This document shows, piece after piece, positions 13,817 to 13,985 of a DNA stretch of 13,985 nucleotides (position 1 is the first letter of the stretch; every line of letters begins with the position of its first letter). This DNA is from Urbifossiella sp043733485. Lineage in GTDB: Bacteria > Planctomycetota > Planctomycetia > Gemmatales > Gemmataceae. The position numbers were made by a program, and so were the translations under genes. The stretch spans positions 1 to 13,985 of the forward strand of contig JAYTGN010000167.1 of assembly GCA_043733485.1 (NCBI GenBank), read 5' to 3'. A model generated the notes under the pieces. That model was not told the origin of the DNA and did not search any database. It saw only the letters and a list, made by a program, of their open reading frames with translations.

Positions 13817-13985
13817 GAGGGGCCGCGGGAAGGAAGGCTACCTATCAGTTTACCGGCGGATAGTGCAGTTACAAGAAGCGGCAACGCAGCGGGTGCAGTC
13901 CCGTAGGTGTCCTTACTTTCCGTTCCGTCCGAGCCGGTGGCCACCCACGGCACGGCCTCGTGGACGTGGCCGCTTCGCGTACCGC
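13803..13985 (+). ncRNA. Densely foldable segment, candidate structured RNA (partial)
   Basis: Successive stems can be drawn: GCCCC (13806-13810) with GGGGC (13819-13823); CTATC (13842-13846) with GATAG (13859-13863); GCG-GCAA-CGC (13878-13887) with a GNRA loop; CGGG (13890-13893) with CCCG (13900-13903) around TGCAGT; GGCCAC (13939-13944) with GTGGCC (13966-13971) enclosing CACG-GCCT-CGTG (13951-13962). GTGCAGT occurs twice. No ORF of either strand looks real here. Candidates are an IscB/IsrB omega RNA (HEARO), or a group II intron beginning GTGTG at 13811. The 3' part, and any ORF that would decide this, are outside the window. Confidence 0.4.

Noticed and set aside
13702..13953. 83-aa minus-strand frame at the right edge
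   Set aside because: Antisense to the foldable segment and the 57-aa ORF; its sequence reflects RNA stems rather than protein.

Overview
The window looks like chromosomal DNA from a planctomycete, most likely the Gemmata/Gemmataceae group. The grounds are high GC, a twin-arginine DUF1501 protein, a transmembrane Ser/Thr kinase fused to WD40 repeats, and an IS66 remnant of the kind common in those genomes. This placement is an inference from gene content, not from a marker gene.

Left part (1-6624). It opens with the 3' end of an unidentified plus-strand gene (2-199). A decayed minus-strand IS66 transposase C-terminus (about 240-431) follows. Next are an intact exported DUF1501 protein (717-2084), a short minus-strand hypothetical gene (2190-2480), an 84-bp minisatellite (2541-2624), a probable dead small ORF, and the large minus-strand kinase-WD40 gene (3109-6624).

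Middle (6625-9055). This is a gene-poor, patchwork stretch. It holds one convincing small HTH-like gene (7143-7505, minus) with a strong ribosome binding site. Around it are AT-richer degraded reading frames, near-perfect palindromes, and short elements with CGTCGGAAAAA terminal inverted repeats. A related short element also lies at 2094-2171, so the family is dispersed in the window.

Right part (9056-13816). A compact plus-strand cluster of seven genes. Its core is a RavA/MoxR-type AAA+ ATPase (10872-11981) followed by a VWA protein with an intact MIDAS (12046-13410), an arrangement like RavA-ViaA. A 309-aa protein tentatively like DUF6744 (9826-10755) and two small helical proteins precede the core, one of the small genes apparently frameshifted. 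A zinc-ribbon protein and a small ORF in GTGA overlap follow it. The likely logic is that the ATPase remodels a client or complex in partnership with the VWA adaptor, with the accessory proteins supplying specificity; the target cannot be read from sequence.

The most unusual feature is that four genes of this cluster are each preceded by a variant of the same leader: TTGAC(G/A)CC, then a GC-rich hairpin, then CACC-CGAGG, then ATG. A fifth gene has a partial version. The 3' edge (about 13803-13985) is densely foldable and may be the start of a structured RNA element, such as an IscB-type omega RNA or a group II intron, that runs out of the window.
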